Part shown: positions 42,464 to 52,452 of the stretch, one piece after another
Layout of the letters: each line of letters starts with the position of its first letter
Numbering within the stretch: the stretch's first letter is position 1
NCBI GenBank assembly: GCA_002748065.1
Contig: PDRJ01000008.1
Location: forward strand, 1-55,600
Direction: 5' to 3'
DNA length: 55,600 bases
Source of the DNA: Bacteroidota bacterium
GTDB lineage: Bacteria > Bacteroidota > Bacteroidia > Bacteroidales > BM520
Translations under genes and position numbers: made by a program
Notes under the pieces: model-generated
Database searches by the model: none
Told to the model about the DNA's origin: nothing
What the model saw: the letters and a program-made list of their open reading frames with translations, nothing else

Positions 42464-43540
42464 CTACGTATTGATGAGAGTCATATCCCAGGATTTTTCC
42501 GGATGGTGATAGAGTTTCTCTCCCCGAAGATCCAACGGAGCAGAGAGGTTGTTTTGGTAAATATCTCCCAATCCCAACCCCTGAGGAAGCATCTTTTTCG
42601 TAAGGTCATGATCCTCAAGGATCTTATAACTCCACTGTGCAATGGCATTTAAGCCAATATTGGATTCTAAGGCCGAAGTGATCCACCACTGTCGATTTTG
42701 TGCTTGGGCAAGAGCGATCCACTCCTCACACTGCTTAAACCCTCCCAACAGGGAAGGCTTTAGGATGAGAAACGCCGGGTTGAGCTGCTCCAACAGTGCT
42801 TTACGTTGGGCCTTCCCACAGATGCCAATAAGCTCTTCATCCAGGGCTACAGGAACTTCACATTTATCGATAACCTCTGCCATCAACGCATGATTCCCCT
42901 TCTCTACCGGCTGCTCAATGGAGTGCACATCCAACGCCGCCAAATCATCCATCACCCCAAAAACATCCGCTCGACGAAAGGCTCCATTGGCATCCACACG
43001 CAACGTGATGGTTGAGGCATCATAACGATCCCGAATCCGCCTAAGCAAGGCTCGCTCCTGGGGCCAGTTCAAGGCTCCGATCTTCATCTTCAGGGTATGA
43101 AATCCTCGGGCAAGCTTGTCATCAATACGTTGCTGCATCTTTTTCTCCTCTCCCATCCATATAAGGCCATTGGTGATGATGCCCTCCTCCCCCCGAGTGT
43201 ACGCGGAGGGAAAGAGTATTTTTTCTCCTCCATGGTGCAGGTCCAACAGTGCCGTCTCCAAAGCAAAGGCGATGGAGGGAAACCGCTCCACAGAGCACGC
43301 ATCAGGGGAAGCACCTTCGTTAATCTGACGACAACACGCAGCCAGTTGTGTTTCGTATTCCGGGACATCGTCTACGCTCAGCCCGGAGAGGAGATTGCAC
43401 TCACCAACCCCTCTACCCGAATGAACATCATCCCCTAAAAAGAGATAATAGTTGATCTTTTCGGTATAAACACCCCGGGAAGTGCCGATGGGTTGCCGAA
43501 AGCGAAGGCGATATTTTTTATAAGAGGCCGTATATTTCAT
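42464..43540 (-). CDS. menC: o-Succinylbenzoate synthase
   Basis: The 358-aa enolase-superfamily enzyme dehydrates SHCHC to o-succinylbenzoate. The TLKMKIG motif supplies the base Lys pair. RVDANGAFR, SIEQPVE and ALDEELIG supply the three metal ligands (Asp, Glu, Asp), and AFLILKPSLLGG holds the second catalytic Lys. The N-terminal YKKYRLRFRQPIGTSRG matches the capping domain. It overlaps menA by 4 bp. Confidence 0.94.
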   Translation of the reverse strand: MKYTASYKKYRLRFRQPIGTSRGVYTEKINYYLFLGDDVHSGRGVGECNLLSGLSVDDVPEYETQLAACCRQINEGASPDACSVERFPSIAFALETALLDLHHGGEKILFPSAYTRGEEGIITNGLIWMGEEKKMQQRIDDKLARGFHTLKMKIGALNWPQERALLRRIRDRYDASTITLRVDANGAFRRADVFGVMDDLAALDVHSIEQPVEKGNHALMAEVIDKCEVPVALDEELIGICGKAQRKALLEQLNPAFLILKPSLLGGFKQCEEWIALAQAQNRQWWITSALESNIGLNAIAQWSYKILEDHDLTKKMLPQGLGLGDIYQNNLSAPLDLRGEKLYHHPEKSWDMTLINT

Positions 43541-44439
43541 AAAAGTAGAGAGATACCGTAGGTTAAGGAGAAGAGGAAGGTAGCCATGGCCAGCCGCTGT
43601 AGCTCAGCAATCAGGCCCGAGGCGGTTTGTGCACGCCATACCCTCAATAACCCCGCAAGAAAAAGGGGGGTCATAAGTAGCCACAAAAAGTTGAGATAGC
43701 CCCGAAAAGAGAGCAGATTATAAAGAAAGGCCAACACGATCCCCCCCAAAATAAGCAGGGTGTGATAACGCTTGGCAAAGAGGGCACCTTTCATGGTTAC
43801 AAGGGTGTTTTTACCCGCCCTCCGGTCGCTCTCTTCATCCCGAAGGTTGTTGAGGTTGAGCACCCCGGTACTGAAAAAACCGATGGCCGCTGCCGGAAGC
43901 AGAAGAGTTCCATGAAACGCTACCCGCTGCATGAAATAGGAACCCCAAACCCCCAGAAGACCAAAAAAGAGAAAGACGAAAAGGTCGCCCAAGCCACGAT
44001 AACCATAGGGTCTTTTTCCCATGGTATATTTCCAGGCAGCGGCCACAGAGAGAAGACCCAGCAGCAAAAAAAGCCAACGGAATTTTGCAGGGGCGTCTCG
44101 CAAAGCAACCACGATGAGCAGCACTCCCGACAGAATAGCCGCCACAGAAAACAGCACAATCATGCTTATCATGGCCTTGCGGGAGATCAATCCCGTATGA
44201 GTGACACGGGTGGGCCCCACGCGCATCTCGTTATCGGCACCGTTATCGGCATCGCCGAAGTCGTTAGCCAGGTTGGAAAGAATCTGAAGTAAAAGGGTGG
44301 TTAAAAGGGTTAAAAGAAACACACGCCATTGGAAAGAGCCTTCTGCAGCCGCAAGAAACGTACCCATTAGCACACAAGAGAGGGCCAACGGAAGGGTACG
44401 AAGTCGGAAAGCCTTAAGCCAAATTGTAATGTTTCTCAT
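43537..44439 (-). CDS. menA: 1,4-Dihydroxy-2-naphthoate polyprenyltransferase
   Basis: This 300-aa UbiA-family membrane enzyme attaches the polyprenyl tail to DHNA. It has about eight hydrophobic segments. The first Asp-rich motif is NDFGDADNGADN, and the second is NLRDEESDRRAGKNTL. It shares one base with the menB stop (TAATG arrangement) and overlaps menC by 4 bp, so it is tightly coupled within the operon. Confidence 0.95.
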   Translation of the reverse strand: MRNITIWLKAFRLRTLPLALSCVLMGTFLAAAEGSFQWRVFLLTLLTTLLLQILSNLANDFGDADNGADNEMRVGPTRVTHTGLISRKAMISMIVLFSVAAILSGVLLIVVALRDAPAKFRWLFLLLGLLSVAAAWKYTMGKRPYGYRGLGDLFVFLFFGLLGVWGSYFMQRVAFHGTLLLPAAAIGFFSTGVLNLNNLRDEESDRRAGKNTLVTMKGALFAKRYHTLLILGGIVLAFLYNLLSFRGYLNFLWLLMTPLFLAGLLRVWRAQTASGLIAELQRLAMATFLFSLTYGISLLL

Positions 44440-45263
44440 TAGGGCATTTTAGGATATTGCTGAAAATTGGGCTTACGTTTCTCCAAAAACGCCTTCTTCC
44501 CCTCCTGAGCCTCTTCGGTCATATAGTAGAGCATGGTAGCATTCCCGGCAAGTTCCTGAATCCCCGCCTGACCGTCCAGTTCCGCATTGAGACCGGCTTT
44601 GATCATCCGAAGAGCCAGGGGGCTGTGTTCCATCATACGATGGGCCCATTCAACCACTGTATCTTCAAGCTGCTCCAAAGGAACAACACTGTTAACCAAC
44701 CCCATATCCAACGCCTCTTGGGCACTGTATTGACGGCAGAGGAACCAGATCTCCCGGGCCTTCTTCTGACCCACCACCCGCGCCAGGTAGCTGGAACCAA
44801 AACCAGCATCAAAACTACCCACTTTAGGGCCCGTCTGGCCGAAAATAGCATTCTCACTAGCAATGGAAAGGTCGCAAACCACGTGCAACACATGGCCTCC
44901 CCCAATAGCATAACCGTTGACCATGGCAATAACCGGCTTGGGAATGCTACGAATTAACTTCTGCATATCGAGGATATTCAATCGGGGAACCCCATCTTTA
45001 CCAATATATCCGGCATGACTTTTCACCCGCTGATCACCCCCCGAACAAAAGGCTTTGTCCCCCGCTCCGGTAATGACAACCACATTGATATCCGTACGTT
45101 CACGACAAATTACCATCGCCTCACACATCTCTTTGGTGGTATCGGGAGTGAATGCATTGCGGTAACGTGGCCGGTTGATGGTGATCTTTCCGATCCCTTG
45201 AAAATATTCAAATTTTATCTCTTCAAACGCCTTAATGGTCGTCCATTCTCTTGTGGTACTCAT
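44439..45263 (-). CDS. menB: 1,4-Dihydroxy-2-naphthoyl-CoA synthase
   Basis: The 274-aa crotonase-fold enzyme closes the naphthoquinone ring. Landmarks are [32 protein letters not shown], the oxyanion-hole block [21 protein letters not shown] and [13 protein letters not shown] (MenB-specific). The C-terminal [13 protein letters not shown] tail is canonical. It overlaps menD by 4 bp. Confidence 0.96.
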   Translation of the reverse strand: MSTTREWTTIKAFEEIKFEYFQGIGKITINRPRYRNAFTPDTTKEMCEAMVICRERTDINVVVITGAGDKAFCSGGDQRVKSHAGYIGKDGVPRLNILDMQKLIRSIPKPVIAMVNGYAIGGGHVLHVVCDLSIASENAIFGQTGPKVGSFDAGFGSSYLARVVGQKKAREIWFLCRQYSAQEALDMGLVNSVVPLEQLEDTVVEWAHRMMEHSPLALRMIKAGLNAELDGQAGIQELAGNATMLYYMTEEAQEGKKAFLEKRKPNFQQYPKMP

Positions 45264-46948
45264 CTGTTATTTTTTAACTTTTTATAATAGGATTGATAAC
45301 TGTTGCCGTTTTCCTGCACCGGCGTTTTAACTTCAATGATCGTGCGTCCGGGAGGATCCAAAAGGATAGGAAGTCCTTTTTGTAGATCCTCTTTGGATTG
45401 CCAAAGGCGGTGGCTCCACCCAAACGCTTTGGCAAGCTCCCCAAGAGCCACCGGATGATGGGCCACCTGATAATCTTCAAACCCACGGTATTGGCTAGGC
45501 CCCTCCATCAGACGAAAAATCCCTCCTCCCCCATTATTGATAATCACAATGTGCAGGTTTGAGGGCATATTTCGGTTCCATAGCGCATTGGAGTCATAAA
45601 CAAAACTCATGTCCCCGATAAGGAGGATGTTTTGTGTCGAAGGATCTGCCTTGCTGATGCCCACAGCCGTGGAGAGGCTGCCATCGATGCCTGAAACACC
45701 CCGGTTGCCGTAAACCGTGAGGGAGGAATCAAGGGGAAACATCTGGGCATAACGAATGGCAGAGCCATTTCCCAGGTGAAGGTGACTCCCCTTGGGAAGG
45801 TTCGATACGAGTTGCCCGAAAAGGTAAAGGTCTGAAAAGGGAATCTCCCGCAGGTGATCCTGAAGGAGGTGCTCCACCCTGTGATGAAATGCCCTCCACC
45901 GCTCCACATAAGCCGAACAAGGAGCATGGGAGTTAGGGAAAAGAGCCTGTAACACCCGGGCACTCTCCCCCACCACCAGTCCACTCAGGTTTCCGTAGGT
46001 GTCAAGTTGATCGGGAGCCTCTGAAATGCGCCAATGCACCAACTCCGGATGCCGTTGCATCCACAAAAGCCACTGTTTTGATACAATATGCCCCCCCGTA
46101 GAAAACATAAGATCCGGCACATAAGCGCGGTCATCACTGTTCAGAAGGTGCGCCGCAAGAGCATCCGTGGCATAACATATGGTTGCATCATTAAGGTTTG
46201 AAACCGCCTCGGCTACCACCACCGCCTGTTGTCGTTGAGCGATGGCCTTCAGCACCTGTAACAGAGAGGGATCAGGCCGCTGCTGTCCACAAAGAATCAG
46301 GATACGTTGTGCCCGTTGGAGGGCCACAACAAGATCCTCGGGGATCATATCCCTCTTCACCTCTTTAGGAGCAAAGGAGAGAGAACAACGACGCGGCTGA
46401 GGTAACGGGCGATACAACGGCTCCTTAATGGGCACGTTGAGGTGTATTGGCCCCGGGTGAGAAGCAGCGGCGAGGCAAAGAAGCGCTTCCAATGCCTTCT
46501 CATCCGCACTCTCATGGCTCCAATTCAGAAAACCCTTCGTGTAGTTGTTAAAAAGATCCTCCTGTAACAGCGTTTGATTTTGTTGGGTCTCCACCACATC
46601 GGCAGGCCTATCTGCTGTTATAGCCACCAAAGGCACATGCTGATAGTAGGCCTCTGCCAAGGCAGGGGCTAGGTTTAAAGCCGCCGTGCCGGAGGTGCAA
46701 AGCACAATAACCGGCCTCCCTGTTTTCAAGGCAATCCCGAGGGCAAAATAACCCGCCACACGTTCATCAGGAATGCTGTGACAAGAAACCTGCTCGCAAT
46801 GAACAAAACCGTGTATCAGGGGTGCATTTCGCGATCCCGGACTCATAACCACATCCCGAATACCCCATGTATACATGATATGTACAAGGTCGGCAATATG
46901 TTGAAGAGGGTTCCCCATCCCGGGGTGCAAGTTAGGGATTTTCTTCAT
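45260..46948 (-). CDS. menD: SEPHCHC synthase
   Basis: The 562-aa thiamine-diphosphate enzyme joins 2-oxoglutarate and isochorismate. The N-terminal domain has [13 protein letters not shown] and [16 protein letters not shown]. The C-terminal TPP domain has the [14 protein letters not shown] motif and [11 protein letters not shown]. The ATG at 46948 lies inside the end of menF (17-bp overlap); a TTG five codons earlier is less likely. Confidence 0.95.
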   Translation of the reverse strand: MKKIPNLHPGMGNPLQHIADLVHIMYTWGIRDVVMSPGSRNAPLIHGFVHCEQVSCHSIPDERVAGYFALGIALKTGRPVIVLCTSGTAALNLAPALAEAYYQHVPLVAITADRPADVVETQQNQTLLQEDLFNNYTKGFLNWSHESADEKALEALLCLAAASHPGPIHLNVPIKEPLYRPLPQPRRCSLSFAPKEVKRDMIPEDLVVALQRAQRILILCGQQRPDPSLLQVLKAIAQRQQAVVVAEAVSNLNDATICYATDALAAHLLNSDDRAYVPDLMFSTGGHIVSKQWLLWMQRHPELVHWRISEAPDQLDTYGNLSGLVVGESARVLQALFPNSHAPCSAYVERWRAFHHRVEHLLQDHLREIPFSDLYLFGQLVSNLPKGSHLHLGNGSAIRYAQMFPLDSSLTVYGNRGVSGIDGSLSTAVGISKADPSTQNILLIGDMSFVYDSNALWNRNMPSNLHIVIINNGGGGIFRLMEGPSQYRGFEDYQVAHHPVALGELAKAFGWSHRLWQSKEDLQKGLPILLDPPGRTIIEVKTPVQENGNSYQSYYKKLKNNR

Positions 46949-48035
46949 AAAATGATCGTACAATGGCCATCATCGTTTCACTTTTTAACACCGTTTCATT
47001 CCACTCCTGCCGGGGAAGAGAGTCTGCCATAATGCCCGCCCCCATAAACAGGGCCAACTCCCGCGGCATAACCTGCATGCAGCGAAGATTCACATAGAGG
47101 GATAAGGGTGTACCGATATGAACCGGCCCCAAAAAGCCTGCATAATACTTTCGGGAATGTTTTTCCAAGGCCATAAGAAGACTTAACGCCTTTGGGGTGG
47201 GGAGGCCGCAAACCGCTGGCGTGGGATGAAGATCGCGGATAAAAGAGGCGAGACGATCGTTGAGATGCTGTTCAGCGATGGAGAAGGTGGTTTTGAGATG
47301 ATACAGATTCCCTGCCACATAGGGAGCGGGCCCAACGACCTCATAGGGCGCAGCAGTATGCCTGCCAAAACAATCGCTAATATGGTCGCTGACAAATTCC
47401 TGCTCTCTGCGCTCTTTGTCACTCCAATCGGAGAGAGCCTGGCAAGAAGCATGCGAACTACGCGTACCGGCAATGGCGGTGGTTATATAACGGCCGTTAT
47501 CCGCCAGCAGAAAGGGCTCCGGAGAGGCTCCGCACCACAGTTGGGTAGGGGTCTGCACCACATACACAAACGCACCCGGATAGCGATGAACCATTCGCTG
47601 AAACAGGGTTCCCATAGCCAACGAGGGGGGCCTTGGAGACAACAAAACACGGGAAAGCACCGCCTTGGAGAGTGTTCCAAGCCGGATCTGCTCAACAATT
47701 GCCTGTACCTGCGTTTCATACTCCTCCTGAGAGGCTTGATAAAAGAGCTCCTCCTGCCCACAAACTTCTCTCCCCGCAGGAAAATCGCCCTCCTCGAAGC
47801 CATGCGACTCCCGAAAAAGGATATCTGCCCGGAGAAAAACAGGGGAGGCCTCCGCCGTGGAAAAGGGATGAAAAAGAAAGCCCCTTTGGTTCAAAAGCGT
47901 ATGCTGAAGATCAAAGAGAGAAGTTGAGGCCTTATGGGAAATAAGAAGATAGGCTTCCCCTGCTGTGGGACTCTTCCATGCAGCGAAGGATAGATTCCTG
48001 CGCACGCATAAATCAATGGCCTCTCCGAAATTCAT
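46932..48035 (-). CDS. menF: Isochorismate synthase
   Basis: The 367-aa chorismate-utilising enzyme isomerises chorismate to isochorismate, committing it to menaquinone. The C-terminal catalytic domain has LSKAVLSRVL, FVYVVQTPTQLWCGASPEPFL, AIAGTRSSH, EQEFVSDHI, LHPTPAVCGLPTPKAL and YAGFLGPV. ATG 48035 (MNFGEAIDL) lies 1 bp after the menI stop and is preferred to a TTG six codons upstream. It is close to the usual size for Bacteroidota MenF. Confidence 0.93.
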   Translation of the reverse strand: MNFGEAIDLCVRRNLSFAAWKSPTAGEAYLLISHKASTSLFDLQHTLLNQRGFLFHPFSTAEASPVFLRADILFRESHGFEEGDFPAGREVCGQEELFYQASQEEYETQVQAIVEQIRLGTLSKAVLSRVLLSPRPPSLAMGTLFQRMVHRYPGAFVYVVQTPTQLWCGASPEPFLLADNGRYITTAIAGTRSSHASCQALSDWSDKERREQEFVSDHISDCFGRHTAAPYEVVGPAPYVAGNLYHLKTTFSIAEQHLNDRLASFIRDLHPTPAVCGLPTPKALSLLMALEKHSRKYYAGFLGPVHIGTPLSLYVNLRCMQVMPRELALFMGAGIMADSLPRQEWNETVLKSETMMAIVRSFYEENP

Positions 48036-48036
48036 G

Positions 48037-48456
48037 CTACCTCTTTTTAACAATCGTTATCACAACACGTATGGAGGCTATAAGTTTACCACGAGGATCA
48101 GAAATTGTACAATCCCAGAGGTGACTGCTACGACCTTTATGAAGCAATGAGGCACGCGCATAGACCTCCCCGGATCTTACACTCCGCAGATGATTTCCTG
48201 AAACCTGAGTACCAAAGATATCATAGGCCTCAAGATCGGTAATCAGCAAGGAGCCAATGCTGGCAACCGTTTCTGCAAATGCTAAAGAGGCACCCCCGTG
48301 AAGAAAACCCATGGGTTGCCTTGTACGATCATCTACGGGCATGGTCGCCAACACTTCTCCCTCCGCCAGGTGGGTCACCTTGATGCCCAAATGGCTCACC
48401 AAAGTGTTTTGGCAGAGGGCATTCATCTTCTCTGTATCAAATGTTTGCCTTGTCAT
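48037..48456 (-). CDS. menI: Hotdog-fold DHNA-CoA thioesterase
   Basis: The 139-aa protein is a PaaI/YdiI-type hotdog thioesterase. HGGASLAFAETVASIGS carries the acidic catalytic residue on the central helix, and GNHLRSVRSGEVYARA matches the second conserved strand. As the first gene of the men operon it is most likely the enzyme releasing DHNA from DHNA-CoA before MenA acts. Assignment to MenI rests on this context plus similarity to YdiI. It starts 51 bp after lptD and may be transcribed with it. Confidence 0.85.
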   Translation of the reverse strand: MTRQTFDTEKMNALCQNTLVSHLGIKVTHLAEGEVLATMPVDDRTRQPMGFLHGGASLAFAETVASIGSLLITDLEAYDIFGTQVSGNHLRSVRSGEVYARASLLHKGRSSHLWDCTISDPRGKLIASIRVVITIVKKR

Positions 48457-48507
48457 CTTTCTCTCTTGCTAACTTACGCCTTAGGGCCTGCCGTAGCCCT
48501 TTGGTTT

Positions 48508-51216
48508 TTAATACTCTCTAAAGTCCTTCTTCCGGGTAAGTTTAAGATCCTGTAAAAGCGAAGATTTCGCCCTGATCATAAACTCCCACCCCTTGGTGTA
48601 GCCCATGGGAGTCCACTGAAACGACATCTCCCAACAGTGCAAGTCCCGGTGGATGTCAAACCGTGTGTAAGACAACTCCATCTTGGCCAAATCATAATTG
48701 GTATTAAAGGCCACCTTCCACTTGGGCGTGATATTCACATCGCCCCTTGCACTGATGGTATGGATGTAGGAGGGCGTTTTCGTAACCTCCCCATATCTTC
48801 CGTACCGGTATGCGGCCCCCAACCGCAGGTTATAACCAATATTGATATTCCAAGGATTATCCCAGTCCAGAAACATCTCCGGATTCTCTGCAATCTCCAT
48901 GCGCTCCTCTTCCGTACCCAGTTTACTGTTCAGTGCAGCACGGGTTTTGTCCCTCTCCGCACGTTTCTCTCGCCAGGATCGGAGTTTATTGGAGCTAAGA
49001 CTATAACTAAGGCTAAACTGATAGGAGGTGCTGCTGGGACGGAACAACCGCTTATCCACCGCATACTGAAAGGTATTGATCCTTCTTCCCAATGAGTCCA
49101 GGGCATAGGGATCATAACTGGCGGCATAAGTAACGTTGATCAAGTTGAAAAGTTTGGTACGCCCGGATAAGCGCAGGGGATTCCAACGGAGGGAATCTCG
49201 CGTCATATCGTAAGAGGTACTTAGGTTAAAATTATCAATAATCTTCACCTTGCGTGTTCCCACAAGGGTATCACTTCGATCCCGGACCTTGATCTCAAGA
49301 TTATTCCCAATATTGAAACTCACCAACCCCTGCTCTCTGGCCGGCACACCACCATAGATAGCGCTATAGTTTCCACCGTCAAAAATGGAATAGGTCACAA
49401 ACTCTCCTCGAGTGGGATCAAAATAGTCCTTATAATACCCATGTTTCTCATCCCCAAAATCGGGTGTATAAGAAAGGCTTACCGAAGGGGTAACCACATG
49501 TCTTACGGCTTTCAGAACCCCTCGTTTGAAGTTGAACATCCCGTACAGCTTCGTGGAGAGGGAGGAAGCGATACTGTAGTCGGCTCCTCGTACAAATCCC
49601 GAAACCGTATCGGTTTGCACATGACCGGAGAGGTCATAGGTTCCCGAAAAAAGGGAGTCATAAACCCACTTCTGCCGTACACTCCTAAAATACCATCGAT
49701 CGGTATAGTTAAAAGAGTTGGTAACATTAATATATTTGAGAATCTTCATGGGACTCTGAATCCGCACCGAGTGTTTGATCCCGTTATTGAAATGTTGGGA
49801 GAGAGTTCCTCTACGAAAATAGTCCATAAAGAGGGTGTCCGTGGTATTGATGGTATTTTGAGCCGCCATGTTATATTGGAGGGAGAGATCCTCATACCAT
49901 CGTTTTTTCCCTGTAGCCTTTTTTCGCTTGAACGGATAAAGGCGTTGTAACGAGAAGGAGAGTGAAGGAAGATTGATATTTAGCGATCCTGACTTCGTAT
50001 TCTGGGTCAACCCCGCATTGAGGGTAAGGTTCCCCTTTTTATTAAACAGCTTCGTTTGATAAGCAATACTTGATTGGTAGGTATTAGAGAGGTAGTCGGT
50101 GGTGGAAACCGGATTAAAGGTGTTAAAGTTGCTGGACTTAAAGTTCACGTTGGCATTAAAAGAGCTGTTGGGGCGAGCCTTGGGATCCTGCACATGTGTC
50201 CATCGGATATTAAAATCCCTGGATTCCCGGTAAGAGGAGGTGTTGGGCTGCCCCACCTTATTCACCGCATAACCAAAATAAAAAGATCCCGAAAACTTAT
50301 AGCGGAGTTTATAACGAAAGGAGGGTTTTACCGCCCACGACCCTCTGGTGTAGATATCCCCCAACACCTTTAGGTCCATATAGTCGTTGATATGCCAATA
50401 ATAACCGCCCTCTTCGAGGTAAAAACCGCGATTTTCCTGCTCACCATACCGGGGAATAACAATGCCGGAAGTGGCTCCCTTAGCGATGGGAAAGAGGCCG
50501 AAAGGAAGCCCCACAGGAAGAGGCACATCCTCAATCTCTATCCAGGCAAGCCCGGTCACAACCTTGTCGTCAGGAATCACCCTCGCCTTATTATATTTTA
50601 GGCAAAAATGGGGCTCTTTGGCACTACAGGTGGTATACCAACCCTGTCCCATATTGGAGGTATTATCCTGCAACTTCTTAACCACATCACCATGCAAAAA
50701 TCCCTCCCCCTCTTCCGTACGCACATCCTTGATAACCCCCTCTTCCGTACGATAGTTGTAGGCAATCTCTTTGGAGGTAAACTCCAAATCATTGTTCTTA
50801 AAAAGAGGCATGCCCACAAACTTTCCCGACGAGTCCGGAAGCCCACGGGCAGAAGCAATATTTTTTGCAAAATCAATTTGCACATAATCGGCCTCAATAT
50901 GAATATCCAGATAGTCGATCTTCGCCCCCTTATACATAAAGACCGATTGGGATTCGATATCAAAAATTAACGAATCCATGGATAGGCATTCAACCACATC
51001 CTCCAACTGATTCTTCGAGGGGGTCCCCTCCTGATGATTGATTTTCAGTGAATCAGCCATAGAGATACGCAACGAATCCGACGCCGCCTCAAAAGAGGTC
51101 GTATCCACACGAACCACCTCCCCCTCTTGCGCAAAAAGCACGGTACTCCCGTATAAAAAAAGGAGTAAGAGACAAACAACCCGTGGTCTGAAAAATATTT
51201 CTTTTTGCCGTATCAA
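48508..51216 (-). CDS. lptD: LptD-like LPS transport outer-membrane protein
   Basis: The 902-aa protein has a signal peptide (CLLLLFLYGSTVLFAQ). An N-terminal OstA-like beta-jellyroll follows (~80-200, with FDIESQSVFMYKGAKI and the repeated YVQIDFAKN strand), and then a large beta-barrel rich in aromatic strands. This is the Bacteroidota form of LptD, which inserts LPS into the outer leaflet. The only usable start is TTG at 51216: an in-frame TAG lies a few codons upstream and no ATG precedes the signal peptide. It is divergent from the amidase gene. Confidence 0.88.
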   Translation of the reverse strand: MIRQKEIFFRPRVVCLLLLFLYGSTVLFAQEGEVVRVDTTSFEAASDSLRISMADSLKINHQEGTPSKNQLEDVVECLSMDSLIFDIESQSVFMYKGAKIDYLDIHIEADYVQIDFAKNIASARGLPDSSGKFVGMPLFKNNDLEFTSKEIAYNYRTEEGVIKDVRTEEGEGFLHGDVVKKLQDNTSNMGQGWYTTCSAKEPHFCLKYNKARVIPDDKVVTGLAWIEIEDVPLPVGLPFGLFPIAKGATSGIVIPRYGEQENRGFYLEEGGYYWHINDYMDLKVLGDIYTRGSWAVKPSFRYKLRYKFSGSFYFGYAVNKVGQPNTSSYRESRDFNIRWTHVQDPKARPNSSFNANVNFKSSNFNTFNPVSTTDYLSNTYQSSIAYQTKLFNKKGNLTLNAGLTQNTKSGSLNINLPSLSFSLQRLYPFKRKKATGKKRWYEDLSLQYNMAAQNTINTTDTLFMDYFRRGTLSQHFNNGIKHSVRIQSPMKILKYINVTNSFNYTDRWYFRSVRQKWVYDSLFSGTYDLSGHVQTDTVSGFVRGADYSIASSLSTKLYGMFNFKRGVLKAVRHVVTPSVSLSYTPDFGDEKHGYYKDYFDPTRGEFVTYSIFDGGNYSAIYGGVPAREQGLVSFNIGNNLEIKVRDRSDTLVGTRKVKIIDNFNLSTSYDMTRDSLRWNPLRLSGRTKLFNLINVTYAASYDPYALDSLGRRINTFQYAVDKRLFRPSSTSYQFSLSYSLSSNKLRSWREKRAERDKTRAALNSKLGTEEERMEIAENPEMFLDWDNPWNINIGYNLRLGAAYRYGRYGEVTKTPSYIHTISARGDVNITPKWKVAFNTNYDLAKMELSYTRFDIHRDLHCWEMSFQWTPMGYTKGWEFMIRAKSSLLQDLKLTRKKDFREY

Positions 51217-51238
51217 TATAGATATGAGATGCTATTTT

Positions 51239-51246
51239 TATATTTG
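51239..51246 (+). promoter_or_regulatory. -7 box of the amidase gene
   Basis: TATATTTG is a full TAnnTTTG match and would give a leader of about 40-50 nt before the GTG start. No TTG occurs at a normal -33 distance. Confidence 0.45.
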
Positions 51247-51301
51247 TAACGTTTATTATGTAATAATAGGGTCCAAAACTAATTAAAAATTGCAAAGTTA
51301 C

Positions 51302-52429
51302 GTGAAAAGGGAAATACTATTCTGTGTGCTATTGCTTGTTTTCTCCCTTTCTTGGACGCTCCATTCCGCGGCTCAGAAAGCCTCCTACCGGGTTAAAACG
51401 GTGGTGATCGATGCAGGACATGGAGGAAAAGATTCGGGAGCCAGCTCGGGAGGCGTAAAAGAGAAAGATATCGCGCTGAAGATTGCCCTGAAGTTGGGAG
51501 CCTATATTACAGAAGGTCTTCCTGACGTGAAGGTAATATACACACGTAAGGATGACCGCTTTATTGAATTACACCGCCGTGCCGCCATTGCCAACGAAGC
51601 ACACGCTGATCTGTTTATCTCCATCCATTGCAATGCCAATAGATCGTCAAATCCCTATGGAACGGAAACTTATGTGATGGGATTGCACAAAAGCAAGGCA
51701 AACTTAGAGGTGGCAAAAAAAGAGAATGCCTCCATCTTATTGGAAGACAATTACGAGAATGAATACCAGGGATACGATCCCAACCTCCCGGAAAATACCA
51801 TCATATTCAGCCTGTTTCAAAATGCCTATTTAAACCAAAGTTTATCCATCGCCTCCATGGTAGAAGAGCAATTCCGAAAGCGCGTAAATCGGCATGACAG
51901 AGGCGTAAAACAGGCAGGCTTCCTGGTCTTGTATCGTACCACCATGCCGGGAATCCTCATCGAAACGGGCTTCCTTACCAATCCTTCCGAAAGAAAATTC
52001 CTGAATAGCGATAAAGGACAGGTCTATATCGCCTCCGCCATCTACAGAGCCTTTAAAAGCTATAAAAAACAACAAGAGGAGGAGAACAACAGGGTCATGG
52101 ACTGCTCCGAAGAGGCGAACACATCGCCGGCAAAACCCCAAGAACCGGAACCAAAGAAGGAGTCCCCCCAACCAAACCCCATCTCTTTTTCCGTACAATT
52201 TCTAACTTCAAAACTTGATAACAAGGAATTTAAGGATCTTACAAAGGTAAAAGTTTACACCCATGGAGGATTATTCAAGTATGTATCCGGGGAATTTTCT
52301 ACTTTTGAGGAGGCTTGGCAATACAAAAAACAGGTTGTAAAACTGGGTTACAAGGATGCTTTTGTGGTAGCCTTCAAAAATAACAAACGGATAGATATTA
52401 AGAAGGCACGAGCATTGACGGAACCCTAA
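51302..52429 (+). CDS. N-acetylmuramoyl-L-alanine amidase with SPOR-like domain
   Basis: The product is about 375 aa, with a signal peptide (LLLVFSLSWTLHSAAQ). The Amidase_3 domain (~30-260) has zinc ligands in VIDAGHGGKDSG (His40) and FISIHCNA, with catalytic Glu in GILIETGFLTNP. A Pro/Glu-rich linker (~265-295) follows. The last ~75 residues look like a SPOR-type peptidoglycan-binding domain (FSVQFLTSK, YVSGEFSTFEEAWQYKKQV). It cleaves the peptide from glycan strands, probably in cell separation. The start is GTG at 51302, with TTG at 51290 as the alternative. Confidence 0.92.
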   Translation: MKREILFCVLLLVFSLSWTLHSAAQKASYRVKTVVIDAGHGGKDSGASSGGVKEKDIALKIALKLGAYITEGLPDVKVIYTRKDDRFIELHRRAAIANEAHADLFISIHCNANRSSNPYGTETYVMGLHKSKANLEVAKKENASILLEDNYENEYQGYDPNLPENTIIFSLFQNAYLNQSLSIASMVEEQFRKRVNRHDRGVKQAGFLVLYRTTMPGILIETGFLTNPSERKFLNSDKGQVYIASAIYRAFKSYKKQQEEENNRVMDCSEEANTSPAKPQEPEPKKESPQPNPISFSVQFLTSKLDNKEFKDLTKVKVYTHGGLFKYVSGEFSTFEEAWQYKKQVVKLGYKDAFVVAFKNNKRIDIKKARALTEP

Positions 52430-52452
52430 CAGCGTGGTAAAAATGTGAGACT

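Noticed and set aside
43762..44292. 176-codon plus-strand frame opposite menA
   Set aside because: It is antisense to a clear UbiA-family gene; composition is low-complexity and no motif is seen.
48457..48507. Terminator between lptD and menI
   Set aside because: AGGGC/GCCCT forms a small hairpin, but the T-rich tract is on the wrong side for leftward transcription.
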